A stretch of 64,000 nucleotides of DNA from contig JAJEFG010000048.1 of the NCBI GenBank assembly GCA_022820545.1, positions 1 to 64,000 on the forward strand, written 5' to 3'. Of the stretch, positions 31,760 through 39,705 are shown piece by piece. The position numbers and the translations under genes were made by a program. Below the pieces are notes generated by a model. The model had not been told where the DNA came from. It saw only the letters and a program-made list of their open reading frames with translations, and ran no database searches. The DNA is from Acidobacteriota bacterium (GTDB taxonomy: Bacteria > Acidobacteriota > Vicinamibacteria > Marinacidobacterales > Marinacidobacteraceae). Numbering within the stretch: the first letter of the stretch is position 1; every line of letters begins with the position of its first letter.

Positions 31760-33055
31760 CTAGTCCCAGGGTCCCGGTTCGCGGACCACGCGCCCCCGGC
31801 GGGCCGACTCCACGCACTCGGCAAGGCTGCCGAAGGCGACCGCCGACCCGAGGAGGCCCGGCGAGTACCACGCGTACTTGGCGGAGTTCGTCATGAGGCG
31901 GCGGGTGGTCCCGGGGGTCATCGGAGTGGCCAGCACGCAGGTGTCCACCATCAGCCGGCCCCCGAAGACGTGAAGCGGCTCGAGCAGTCCGGCGCGTTCC
32001 GCGAGGTCCCGCACCGCCCGGCTCGTGGTCACCACCAGTTCGCACCCGCCTTCCTCCGGCAGCGCCCGTTCCGGACCCCGCTCGCGGAGCAGGGCGGCGA
32101 GCTTTCCGAACTCGGCGAACGAGAAGTGCGGACTCCCCAGCACCACCATGTCCAGGGCGCCCTCGGCGTGGGTCGTCAGCTCCCGGCGCGCCGCCCGCAT
32201 TTCCGGGAGGCCGACGTCGAGGATCGCGACGGGGTCCCGCCCGCCGAGCGCGTCCCCGAGGGTGGGCGCCTCCGGGGTCACTCCGGGAATGTGAAAGAGA
32301 GCGACCGCTCCGGACGAGGCCGCCGCCGCTCCGAGCGCCTTGAGCTGGTCCTCTTCCGGGATGACCGGGAGCCCGGCGATCGCCACCGGGTCATCCTCGG
32401 CGAACGGTCCCAGCAGGTGTCCCAGCACCGGATAGAAGTCGTCGGCCGCGGCCAGCTCCTCGGGAATCCCCCGTAGGCGGAGGACCCGCGTGGCCAGGCG
32501 GTTCTCGTCGAGGTGGAGGCCCACCGCCGGCGCCCGGCCGGTGATCGCGCAGCAGATGTCCAGGAGGTCGGGATAGCGCTCGGTGCGCGCCCCGATGACC
32601 GAGTTGGCGAAAGCGACCGCGTTCGACTCGCCCCATGCGATCTGCTGCCCGAACCTGGGCGTCTGGCGGCCCTGGTAGGGCGCGCAGGTCCAGGTCGGAA
32701 TCGTCCCCATCGAGTCGTAGGCCCGCATCTGGCGGGCGGACTTTTCCGCCCACTCGGCGGGGACGGACCATTCCTGCCAGTGGAACTCGTCCAGTCCGCT
32801 CACGTTGAGCGTCGAGGGCACCCGCACCCGCGCGCCGAGGCCGGCGAGGCGCTCGGCGAACTCGAGGCCGGCGTCGCCGACGTAGATCGTGCTGTCGATG
32901 TGCGCGGCCTCGATGTCCAGCATCGCGGCGGCGCCGCGGACCTCCGCCATGCGCGCCAGGATGCGCATTGCGAGCTTCGGCGCCTCGCCCTCCTCGCCCG
33001 CGAGCAGCGCGCGGTCGAACGCGCTGAGCCGGACGGTGTCCGACCCCCCGGTCAT
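31760..33055 (-). CDS. Aconitase X large subunit, probable cis-3-hydroxy-L-proline dehydratase
   Basis: A 431-residue AcnX catalytic subunit (DUF521). Family landmarks: MDMEAAHID-like DIEAAHIDSTIYVGDAG, STLNVSGLD, the CAPYQGRQTPRFGQQIAWGE region, ESNAVAFANSVIGARTERY and ICCAITGRAPAVGLHLDENR, plus VTTSRAVRD and VDTCV with Cys residues that can ligate an iron-sulphur cluster. AcnX enzymes dehydrate cis-3-hydroxyproline (or phosphomevalonate in archaea). Flanking proline dehydrogenase and cyclodeaminase-family reductases favour the hydroxyproline reaction giving delta-1-pyrroline-2-carboxylate. Starts 19 nt after the transporter gene. Confidence 0.83.
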   Translation of the reverse strand: MTGGSDTVRLSAFDRALLAGEEGEAPKLAMRILARMAEVRGAAAMLDIEAAHIDSTIYVGDAGLEFAERLAGLGARVRVPSTLNVSGLDEFHWQEWSVPAEWAEKSARQMRAYDSMGTIPTWTCAPYQGRQTPRFGQQIAWGESNAVAFANSVIGARTERYPDLLDICCAITGRAPAVGLHLDENRLATRVLRLRGIPEELAAADDFYPVLGHLLGPFAEDDPVAIAGLPVIPEEDQLKALGAAAASSGAVALFHIPGVTPEAPTLGDALGGRDPVAILDVGLPEMRAARRELTTHAEGALDMVVLGSPHFSFAEFGKLAALLRERGPERALPEEGGCELVVTTSRAVRDLAERAGLLEPLHVFGGRLMVDTCVLATPMTPGTTRRLMTNSAKYAWYSPGLLGSAVAFGSLAECVESARRGRVVREPGPWD

Positions 33056-33074
33056 GGGTCCGGCGCGTTCTCCG

Positions 33075-34535
33075 TCAATCGCTCTTCGAGGCGGCGCTGG
33101 CGCGCTTCCAGACGAAGCGGTTGATCGCGAGGCAGAGCAGGATCAGCAGGCCGACCTGGAAGACCACCGTTCCGGCGGTGAACTCGCCGAAGGGGTCCCA
33201 GCCGCCCTCGACGGATGCCGCCTGCCACATCCACCAGGCCACCAGCGCCACGAACTCGACGGGGATGAGCCAGGTGATGAGCCGTTCGAACCAGGCGCCG
33301 ACCTTCCACTCCTCCTCGGGTCCCAGCAGGTGCTCCTCACGGAACCGGCGCGCTCCGCGGCGGATCACGGTGATCGCGACGAAGAGTCCGGAGACCATCA
33401 GGGCGACGCCCCAGGCCCAGTCCTGGTTGCGGAAGAACCCGAGCGCGTAGGCGGAAGGCAGCCCCATCACGAACGCGACCGCCGCCACCATGGGGACGGA
33501 CCGGCGCCGCTCGACGCCGAGGTCCATCACCATCCGGTTCACGAGTTCGAGCTGGGTGATGAGCGAGGAGATGGCGGCGCAGCAGAGCGTCAGGAAGAAG
33601 AGCGGCAGGAGGACGCTTCCCCCCGGCATGTCGCCGAAGAGTTGCGGGAGCCAGATGAAGGTCAGTCCCTCGTTGCTGGATCCGAGCGCCGCTTCGGTGG
33701 CCGCGGTCGAAGTGCTCAGCGCGAAGACGGTGCAGATCACCGCGATCCCGGCGAGCAGCGAGGCGAAGTTGTTGGCGAACACCGCGGTGATCCCGGTCTT
33801 GACGAACCCCTGGCCCTCGGCCACGTAGGCCCCGAGCACCGTGATGAGCCCCCAGCCGGCGCCGGTGCTCCAGGCCGTCTGGGTCAGGGCCGCGAGCCAG
33901 ATCCGGTAGTCGGCGAGGTTGCCCAGGTCGGGGACGAACAGGAAGCGGAGCCCCTCGGCGGCGCCCGGAAGCGTCACCGCGCGGAGCGCGGCGACCGCCA
34001 GCAGGACGAAGAGCGTGGGGATCAGGTAGCGGTTCACCCGCTCGATCCCGCCGGCGACGCCGCGGAAGATGATGAACGAGGCGATCACCAGCGCGAGCCC
34101 GTGGAAGAGCATCGGCTGGCTCGACTGGGTCGTGAAGTTGTCCCAGAACGCCTGCGGATCGGCGCCGCTGAGGTCACCGAGGGAAGAGCTGACCAGGTAC
34201 TTCAGGCACCACCCGGTGACCACCGTGTAGTAGAAGGTGATGAAGGTGGTGACGAGCCCGATGAAGAGGCCCATCCAGTTGTGCCGCCCGCCGGTCGCGA
34301 CCCCGATGGCGGCGGCGGGCCCGCGGCGCGAGCTCTTCCCGAGCGCGAACTCGGCCAGCACCAGCGGAATCGCCCACAGGAACAGGAAGATCACCCACGG
34401 GATCAGGAACTCCCCGCCGCCGTTCTGCGCCGCGATCCGCGGGAAGCGCCAGATGTTTCCGGTGCCGACCGCCATTCCGATCGTCGCCAGGAGCACGCCC
34501 CAGCGCGAGGTGAACCGTTCGGTGGTGTGGTGCAT
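33075..34535 (-). CDS. NSS (SLC6-type) sodium-dependent amino acid symporter
   Basis: A 486-residue transporter with about 12 membrane helices. The NSS signature GMAVGTGNIWRFP lies in TM1 (about 20-32), with a non-helical break for sodium and substrate. SLITQLELVNRMVMDLG is typical of TM8-9, and LSTSTAATEAALGSSNEG contributes sodium-site residues. Amino acids are the usual substrates of bacterial members such as LeuT. It lies 18 nt downstream of the reductase gene and 19 nt upstream of aconitase X, so a proline or hydroxyproline substrate is a reasonable inference. Confidence 0.88.
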   Translation of the reverse strand: MHHTTERFTSRWGVLLATIGMAVGTGNIWRFPRIAAQNGGGEFLIPWVIFLFLWAIPLVLAEFALGKSSRRGPAAAIGVATGGRHNWMGLFIGLVTTFITFYYTVVTGWCLKYLVSSSLGDLSGADPQAFWDNFTTQSSQPMLFHGLALVIASFIIFRGVAGGIERVNRYLIPTLFVLLAVAALRAVTLPGAAEGLRFLFVPDLGNLADYRIWLAALTQTAWSTGAGWGLITVLGAYVAEGQGFVKTGITAVFANNFASLLAGIAVICTVFALSTSTAATEAALGSSNEGLTFIWLPQLFGDMPGGSVLLPLFFLTLCCAAISSLITQLELVNRMVMDLGVERRRSVPMVAAVAFVMGLPSAYALGFFRNQDWAWGVALMVSGLFVAITVIRRGARRFREEHLLGPEEEWKVGAWFERLITWLIPVEFVALVAWWMWQAASVEGGWDPFGEFTAGTVVFQVGLLILLCLAINRFVWKRASAASKSD

Positions 34536-34553
34536 GTCCGACCTCGGGTTGAG

Positions 34554-35537
34554 CTAGCCGGCGTCCTGGAGCCGCATCGGCTGGCCGAGTCCGCGTTTTC
34601 GCGCCTCGTCGTAAACGAAGGCGGCGCAGGCGACGTCCTCGATGGCCACGCCGACCGACTTGAACAGGGTGATGTCCTCCGCCGACTCCCGGCCGGCGAC
34701 CCGCCCCGCCACGACGTCGCCGAGTTCCGCGTGGATCCGGTCCTCGGGGAAGTCGCCGTCCCGGATGGCGGCCATGATGTCGCCGGCCTCGCCGAGGACC
34801 TGCTCCCGGAAGTCGAGGACGACGCGGCACCGGGAAAACGCCGCCGCTTCGATCTCCCGTTTCACCGGAGCGTTCGCGCCCACCGAGTTCACGTGCATAC
34901 CGGCCTCGAGCCAGTCGGCGAGGACGACCGGTTCCCTGGCGGTGGTGGCGGCGCAGACGACGTCGAGGCCCCGGACCGCGGCTTCGGCGCTCTCCACCGG
35001 TTGCGCGTCGAGGCCTTCCGCGGAGAGCGCCGCCGCGTAGGCAGCTGCGGCATCGGGGAACACGTCGTAGACGCGCACCGTGCGGATGTCCCGCACCTCG
35101 CGCACCGCCGCCACCTGGTTCCGGCCCTGGAAACCGGCCCCGATGAGGCCGACCGACGCGGCGTCGGCCCGGGCCAGATGCCGGGTCGCCACCCCGCTGG
35201 CGGCGCCGGTCCGGGTTCCGGTGATGTGGGTCCCCGGCATGACCGAACGGAGCGCTCCGGTTTCGGTGTCGAAGTAGAGGAGCGCGAAGTAGGTGTCCTC
35301 GGGCGCCCGTTTCCCCGGGGTCCCGGTGAGGGTCTTGAGGCCGAAACCGCCCATGTCCGGGATCACGGCCGCCATGATCCGGAAGTTCCCGGCGACGCCG
35401 GTGAGGGGCATCACCAGCCGCGGCGCGAGTTGCGTCCGGCCTTCCGCGTGGAGCCGGAACGAATCTTCGAGAAGCCTCACGGCCTCCTTCATCGAGAGGA
35501 TCTCGGCGACCTCCCGCTCCGTGAGAATCAGTGCCAC
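34554..35537 (-). CDS. Ornithine cyclodeaminase/mu-crystallin family, probable delta-1-pyrroline-2-carboxylate reductase
   Basis: A 327-residue NAD(P)-dependent enzyme. The Rossmann segment is VGLIGAGFQGRNQ (about 128-140), preceded by the family substrate region GTRTGAASGVATRHLARADAAS. DFREQVLGEAGD and ITLFKSVGVAIEDVACA are typical of the family, which includes reductases converting delta-1-pyrroline-2-carboxylate to L-proline and true ornithine cyclodeaminases. Between proline dehydrogenase and aconitase X, the reductase function fits. GTG start with a TAGACT box 8 nt upstream, so it probably begins its own transcript. Confidence 0.82.
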   Translation of the reverse strand: MALILTEREVAEILSMKEAVRLLEDSFRLHAEGRTQLAPRLVMPLTGVAGNFRIMAAVIPDMGGFGLKTLTGTPGKRAPEDTYFALLYFDTETGALRSVMPGTHITGTRTGAASGVATRHLARADAASVGLIGAGFQGRNQVAAVREVRDIRTVRVYDVFPDAAAAYAAALSAEGLDAQPVESAEAAVRGLDVVCAATTAREPVVLADWLEAGMHVNSVGANAPVKREIEAAAFSRCRVVLDFREQVLGEAGDIMAAIRDGDFPEDRIHAELGDVVAGRVAGRESAEDITLFKSVGVAIEDVACAAFVYDEARKRGLGQPMRLQDAG

Positions 35538-35545
35538 GGCGCGCG

Positions 35546-35551
35546 AGTCTA
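35546..35551 (-). promoter_or_regulatory. Probable -10 box (TAGACT) of the reductase-transporter-aconitase X operon
   Basis: TAGACT on the minus strand followed by 8 nt and the GTG at 35537, in the 31-nt gap after proline dehydrogenase. It suggests an internal promoter for the four downstream genes. Confidence 0.42.
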
Positions 35552-35568
35552 TCGGGGGACGGCCCTGG

Positions 35569-36471
35569 TCAACCCCTGGAGAAGACGGCCCGGAGGACGT
35601 GGCGGGCGATTTCGGGGTTCTTCCGCAGCCGCCGGAGCGAATAGGGCATCCAGTCGGGGCCGAACGGCACCCCGACCCGGACCCGGTGGCCCGACTCCTT
35701 CACGCTTTCCCGGAAGCGGGGCCGGACCCCGTGGAGCATCTGGAACTCGTATTCCTCGGCCGACCGTCCGAACTCCTGCACCATGCGGGAAGCCTCGTCG
35801 ACGAGCCAGTCGTCGTGGGTGGCGATGCCGACGTAGCAGCCGGCGGACAGCAGGATGCGGAGGATGGCCAGGTAGTGATCGCGGATCTCCTGCGGATCGG
35901 TGTAGGCGATCTCCGGGGGCTCGAGGTAGACGCCCTTGCACACGCGGACGTTCGCCTTCACCCTGGCGAGTTCCCGGGCGTCTTCGAGGCTCCGGCGCAT
36001 CCGGGCCTGGAGCACCACCCCGAAGTTCGGATGGTCGGGAAGCAGTTCGCGGTGGAGACCGAGCGTCGCGTCGATCCGCGGACTGTCCTCCATGTCCATC
36101 CGCAGGAAGGTGCCGCCGCGCTGCGCCGCGTGCTCCAGCAGGGAACGGACCTGGTCGCGGCAGAAGTCGCGGTCGATCATGAGCCCGAGCTGGGTCACCT
36201 TCACGTGGACGTAGGCCGCGAGCCGCCGCTCGTGGACCTCGTCGAGGAGCTGCCGGTAGATCTCGGTCGCCCCTTCGGCTTCGGCGCGGTCGGTGACGAA
36301 TTCGCCGAGCTGGCTGGTCGCCACGAGGTAGCCCTGGCGGTTCAGCGCTTCGGCCTCGCCGACGAGATCCGCGACAGTCGCGCCCGCGATGTAGGGCCGG
36401 GCGAACGGCTCGATGACCGCCCTCGGCAGGAGCGGCAGGGTCCCGGCGATGGCCCGGTTCAGCAGGCTCAT
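35569..36471 (-). CDS. Monofunctional proline dehydrogenase
   Basis: FAD enzyme oxidising L-proline to delta-1-pyrroline-5-carboxylate. The 300-residue TIM-barrel has DMEDSPRIDATL, VRVCKGVYLEPPEIAY with the conserved Lys, EEYEFQMLHGVRPRFRES and the C-terminal VGVPFGPDWMPYSLRRL signature with the two Arg residues that bind the substrate carboxylate. It lacks the P5C dehydrogenase half of PutA, and no separate P5C dehydrogenase is in the window. It follows the DapA-family gene by 22 nt. Confidence 0.9.
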   Translation of the reverse strand: MSLLNRAIAGTLPLLPRAVIEPFARPYIAGATVADLVGEAEALNRQGYLVATSQLGEFVTDRAEAEGATEIYRQLLDEVHERRLAAYVHVKVTQLGLMIDRDFCRDQVRSLLEHAAQRGGTFLRMDMEDSPRIDATLGLHRELLPDHPNFGVVLQARMRRSLEDARELARVKANVRVCKGVYLEPPEIAYTDPQEIRDHYLAILRILLSAGCYVGIATHDDWLVDEASRMVQEFGRSAEEYEFQMLHGVRPRFRESVKESGHRVRVGVPFGPDWMPYSLRRLRKNPEIARHVLRAVFSRG

Positions 36472-36493
36472 GGGGGCTCCCGTCGGCGGGCGG

Positions 36494-37375
36494 CTAGAGC
36501 TCGAAGTGGGCCAGGATGCGGTCGAGCGCCTCCTCGGTGGCCCGGTCGAGCAGGGCGGCGGGTGCGCGGATGCCCGTATGGGCGATCGCTCCCCTCCTCC
36601 GGAGCATTTCCTTCCGGATGGCCATGCCGATCCCTTCCTGGAACTCGAACCGCATCACCGGCGCGTACTGGTAGAACGCCGCCGCCGCCCCGTCCCGGTC
36701 ACCCGCGTCCCAGCGCGAGACGACCGCCACCAGCAGCTTGGGGTAGGCGAAACCGGTCATGGCGCCGGTGGCGCCGGAGATGAGCTCCTCGATCAGGTAG
36801 GCGCCCCCGAGGCCGCCGAAGATCCCGATCTCGAGCCCCTCGGTGCGTTCGCGGATGCGCGCCGCCTTGTAGGGGGTGGGCGCGTCCTCGAGCTTGATCG
36901 TGCGCGCCGACGGGATTTCCCGGCAGATGCGCGCCAGGAGGTCCGGTTCCATGTGGAAGCCCGAGATCGGCGGGAAGTCCTGGATCACGACCGGGATCGA
37001 GATCGTCTCGGCGATCCGGGCGAAGTGGCGGAAGATCGCCTCCGAGTTGCACTTCGGAGCGCGGGGCGGGGACACCATGACCCCGGCGGCGCCCGCGCGT
37101 TCGGCGGCGCGGCAGCGCTCGAGGCAGACATCGAGGCCCGGCCCGGTGGCGCCGACGATCACCGGCGCCCGGCCGTCCGCGTGGGTCATGCTGGCGTCGA
37201 GGATCTCGTCCCGTTCCCGGTCGGAGATCCGCGCGACCTCGCTCGTGACCCCGAGAGCGGTGAAACCGGAGACCCCGTCCTCGAGGAACAGGTCGATCAC
37301 CCGTCCGAGGCTTGGAGAATCGAAGCTCCCGTCGGGAGCAAAGGGGGTCGGAAGGACCGAATAGACGCCTTGCAT
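36494..37375 (-). CDS. DapA-family aldolase/deaminase with Tyr to Gln change
   Basis: A 293-residue TIM-barrel lyase of the dihydrodipicolinate synthase family. The Schiff-base lysine is Lys161 in ARTIKLEDAP, and the GVTSE loop replaces GTTGE (about 42-46). The catalytic tyrosine expected in an ILYNVP-type strand (E. coli Tyr133) is replaced: the strand reads VVIQDFPP with Gln132. True dihydrodipicolinate synthase is therefore unlikely. In hydroxyproline clusters this family supplies a delta-1-pyrroline-4-hydroxy-2-carboxylate deaminase, which is my best guess. ATG start, with CAGAAT 6 nt upstream. Confidence 0.8.
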   Translation of the reverse strand: MQGVYSVLPTPFAPDGSFDSPSLGRVIDLFLEDGVSGFTALGVTSEVARISDRERDEILDASMTHADGRAPVIVGATGPGLDVCLERCRAAERAGAAGVMVSPPRAPKCNSEAIFRHFARIAETISIPVVIQDFPPISGFHMEPDLLARICREIPSARTIKLEDAPTPYKAARIRERTEGLEIGIFGGLGGAYLIEELISGATGAMTGFAYPKLLVAVVSRWDAGDRDGAAAAFYQYAPVMRFEFQEGIGMAIRKEMLRRRGAIAHTGIRAPAALLDRATEEALDRILAHFEL

Positions 37376-37423
37376 GCCGCAATTCTGGCACAGGGGAACC
37401 CCTCGTCTGGTACAAGACCGCGC

Positions 37424-38410
37424 ATGAAATTGCGCCTCCTGTCCGCCGCCGAAGTCCGGGCCGCCATGCCCATGGCCGCAGCGATCCGGGCCGTCCGGCA
37501 GGCCTTCGTGGAGCTTTCGGCCGGCCGGGCCACCATGCCGGTCCGGGCCCGCGTGGACGTGCCGAGCCGCTCCGGGATCAGCCTCTACATGCCGGGGTAT
37601 CTCGCCGGCGCCCATCAGCTCGCCACCAAGATCGTCGGGATCTTTCCGGACAACCTGACCCGCACCCCGCCGCTTCCCACGATCAACGCGCTGGTGGTGG
37701 TGCTCGACCCGGACACCGGGATGCCCGCCGGAGCGATGCACGGCGGGGTGCTGACCGCGATCCGCACCGGCGCCGCTTCGGGGGTGGCGACCGAGGAACT
37801 CGCGCGCGACAACGTCCGGACCGCCGGCGTGCTCGGCGCCGGGGTTCAGGCGCGCACCCAACTCGAGGCCATGGTCACGGCCCGTCCCGGGATCGAGAGC
37901 GCCACCGTGTTCGACCCCCGCACCGCGGTGGCGGAGAGCTTCGCGGCGGACATGGCGGAGGCGCTCGGGATCCCGGTGAGCGTCGCGTCCTCAGCAGACG
38001 ACGTGGTCGCCGGATCGGAGGTGATCGCGGAGGCAACCACCTCGAACACCCCGGTGTTCTCCGACAGCGCGCTCCGGGACGACGCCCATCTCAACGCGAT
38101 CGGCTCCTTCACCCCCGACATGCAGATCATTCCCGAGGCCACCGTCGTCCGCTCCGCGGTGGTGGTGGACCACCGCGAATCCTGCTGGGAGGAGACGGGC
38201 GACCTGATCCAGCCCCGCGACCGCGGCGCAATCACCGAGGACCACATCCTGGCCGAAATCGGGGAGATCTCCGCCGGCACCGCCCCGCGCCCCGAACACG
38301 GCCCCACGCTCTTCAAGACGGTGGGCACCGCCGTCCAGGACGTCGCGGTCGGCGCCGCCGCCCTCGCCCGCGCCGGAGAACACGGCCTGGGCACCGTGGT
38401 GGAGCTGTAA
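37424..38410 (+). CDS. Second ornithine cyclodeaminase/mu-crystallin family protein
   Basis: A 328-residue paralogue of the reductase at 34554, divergent from the DapA-family gene. It has GVLTAIRTGAASGVATEELARD, the Rossmann loop AGVLGAGVQARTQ, VVVDHRESCWEETGDL and PTLFKTVGTAVQDVAVG. Substrate may be delta-1-pyrroline-2-carboxylate or another cyclic imine or N-alkyl amino acid. A TACAAG sequence lies 7 nt before the ATG (imperfect -10 box). Followed by a two-hairpin repeat. Confidence 0.8.
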   Translation: MKLRLLSAAEVRAAMPMAAAIRAVRQAFVELSAGRATMPVRARVDVPSRSGISLYMPGYLAGAHQLATKIVGIFPDNLTRTPPLPTINALVVVLDPDTGMPAGAMHGGVLTAIRTGAASGVATEELARDNVRTAGVLGAGVQARTQLEAMVTARPGIESATVFDPRTAVAESFAADMAEALGIPVSVASSADDVVAGSEVIAEATTSNTPVFSDSALRDDAHLNAIGSFTPDMQIIPEATVVRSAVVVDHRESCWEETGDLIQPRDRGAITEDHILAEIGEISAGTAPRPEHGPTLFKTVGTAVQDVAVGAAALARAGEHGLGTVVEL

Positions 38411-38420
38411 AGGGCGCGTA

Positions 38421-38478
38421 CGGCCTGGAACGCCGGTCTCCCGACCGGCACCGCGGCGCTCCGCGCCGCGCACGTCGT
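38421..38478 (+). repeat. Two-hairpin dispersed element, copy 3 (variant)
   Basis: Hairpin 1 (38432-38449): GCCGGTC, TCCC, GACCGGC. Hairpin 2 (38452-38470): CGCGGCGC, TCC, GCGCCGCG. Starts about 10 nt after the reductase stop. Same subfamily as the copy at 58442. Confidence 0.75.
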
Positions 38479-38537
38479 AAGGCCAGTCGCTCTCACGGGC
38501 TTGCCAACAGTTCGTAAGACCTCGGAGATGGATCGGA

Positions 38538-38543
38538 TACCAT
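38538..38543 (+). promoter_or_regulatory. Probable -10 box (TACCAT) of the toxin-antitoxin operon
   Basis: TACCAT followed by 7 nt and the antitoxin GTG at 38551; no ribosome-binding site between. Confidence 0.38.
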
Positions 38544-38550
38544 ACGGACA

Positions 38551-39159
38551 GTGACACGAGTCCATATTCAGTCCGTAACGAGTCCGTACGACGATCCCCA
38601 AGTCGCTCCCCTGGCGGCCTCGGCCCTGAGCCGGGCGGAAGCGATGGGCCTGTTTTCCTCCCCGGTCGCCCACCTCGACAGCGATGTGATGGACGCGTTG
38701 GAGACGCGGTTGGCCGAGGCGGGGATCGCCCGTCTGATCCGGCGCCCCGCCGGACACGACGCGGCCGAGACCGCCGGCTGGCTGCGGGCGCTCCACGAGG
38801 CCCTCGCCGGCTCTCCCGTGCCACGCACCGAGTGGCCGGCCCTCTCGCGATCCCTGGGCCTCGATCTGCTGTCGCGCCTCCTGGGCATCTCCCACTCCAG
38901 CGCCCGCCGCTATCTGTCGGGCGCGCGCAAGACGCCGGACGAGATTGCCGCCCGGCTCCACTTCCTCGCCCTGGTGGCCGGGGACCTGGCGGGGGCCTAC
39001 AACGAGATCGGCGTCCGGCGCTGGTTTGACCGGAAGCGCTCCGCGCTCGGCGGAAAGACCCCGGCGGAGGTGATGACGGGTGACTGGTCGGCGGAGGACG
39101 ATGGCCCCGAGCGGATCCGGGAACTCGCGGCGGCCCTCAGCTTCTCACCGGCGACATGA
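38551..39159 (+). CDS. Xre/MbcA/ParS-type antitoxin (DUF2384)
   Basis: A 202-residue antitoxin of the RES-Xre type. The middle contains a helix-turn-helix (GLDLLSRLLGISHSSARRYLSGARKTPDEI, about 109-138) and the C-terminal DUF2384 region (RRWFDRKRSALGGKTPAEVM, about 155-175) that caps the toxin. The N-terminal 90 residues have no recognised domain. It should neutralise the RES toxin and repress the operon. The stop overlaps the toxin ATG (ATGA). GTG start. Confidence 0.83.
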   Translation: MTRVHIQSVTSPYDDPQVAPLAASALSRAEAMGLFSSPVAHLDSDVMDALETRLAEAGIARLIRRPAGHDAAETAGWLRALHEALAGSPVPRTEWPALSRSLGLDLLSRLLGISHSSARRYLSGARKTPDEIAARLHFLALVAGDLAGAYNEIGVRRWFDRKRSALGGKTPAEVMTGDWSAEDDGPERIRELAAALSFSPAT

Positions 39160-39677
39160 TCGCGTTTCGCCACGCCGATCCCCGTTTCCCCTTCCTGCAC
39201 GAGTCGGCCGGAACGACCGAAGGGCGCTGGAACCGCGCGGGCAAACTCGTGCACTGCTTCTCGGACACGCCGGACGGCGCCTGGGCCGAATTTCTCCGCC
39301 ACGAAGAGATCACCGACCCCGAGGACATCCCCCACATCCGCCGGGCGCTCTGGGCAGTTGAGGTAGGCGATCCGCCGCCGGCCCGACCCCGGCTCGCAAC
39401 CGACACCCTGACGGGCGGCCGGAGCACCTGGGCGGTCTGTCAGGAGGAGGCGGCGCGTCTTCGGGAGGCTGGAGAGGCCGGCTTGACCGCCCCCTCCGCA
39501 GCGCTCGCTCCGGGCGGTGCCCACGGATTCCGGGTCGAGGGCGGGGAGCGGCCGGGTCCGCCGCGCGATGGCGTGACGATCGTGCTCTTCGGGTCCCGGC
39601 CCGACCTGATCGGCTGGCAAGCCGCCGCTGACGGCCGCCCCGACGCCGAGCTGTTACGCCGGGTACGTCACTTCTGA
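39156..39677 (+). CDS. RES-domain toxin (NAD-degrading family)
   Basis: A 173-residue RES-domain toxin. The conserved residues appear as Arg in GRWN (about 24), Glu in DGAWAEFLRHE and Ser in FGSRPDLIGW near the end. Members such as MbcT degrade NAD+ and halt growth. The reading frame is intact. It is coupled by a 4-nt overlap to the antitoxin upstream. At 173 residues it is of normal family length. Confidence 0.83.
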   Translation: MIAFRHADPRFPFLHESAGTTEGRWNRAGKLVHCFSDTPDGAWAEFLRHEEITDPEDIPHIRRALWAVEVGDPPPARPRLATDTLTGGRSTWAVCQEEAARLREAGEAGLTAPSAALAPGGAHGFRVEGGERPGPPRDGVTIVLFGSRPDLIGWQAAADGRPDAELLRRVRHF

Positions 39678-39705
39678 CGTCAGCGCGGCGGATCTGTCCG
39701 CCGTC

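Noticed and set aside
32889-36182. Open frame of 1097 codons on the plus strand across the hydroxyproline cluster
   Set aside because: Antisense shadow of aconitase X, the NSS symporter, the reductase and proline dehydrogenase; charged low-complexity product with no motif.
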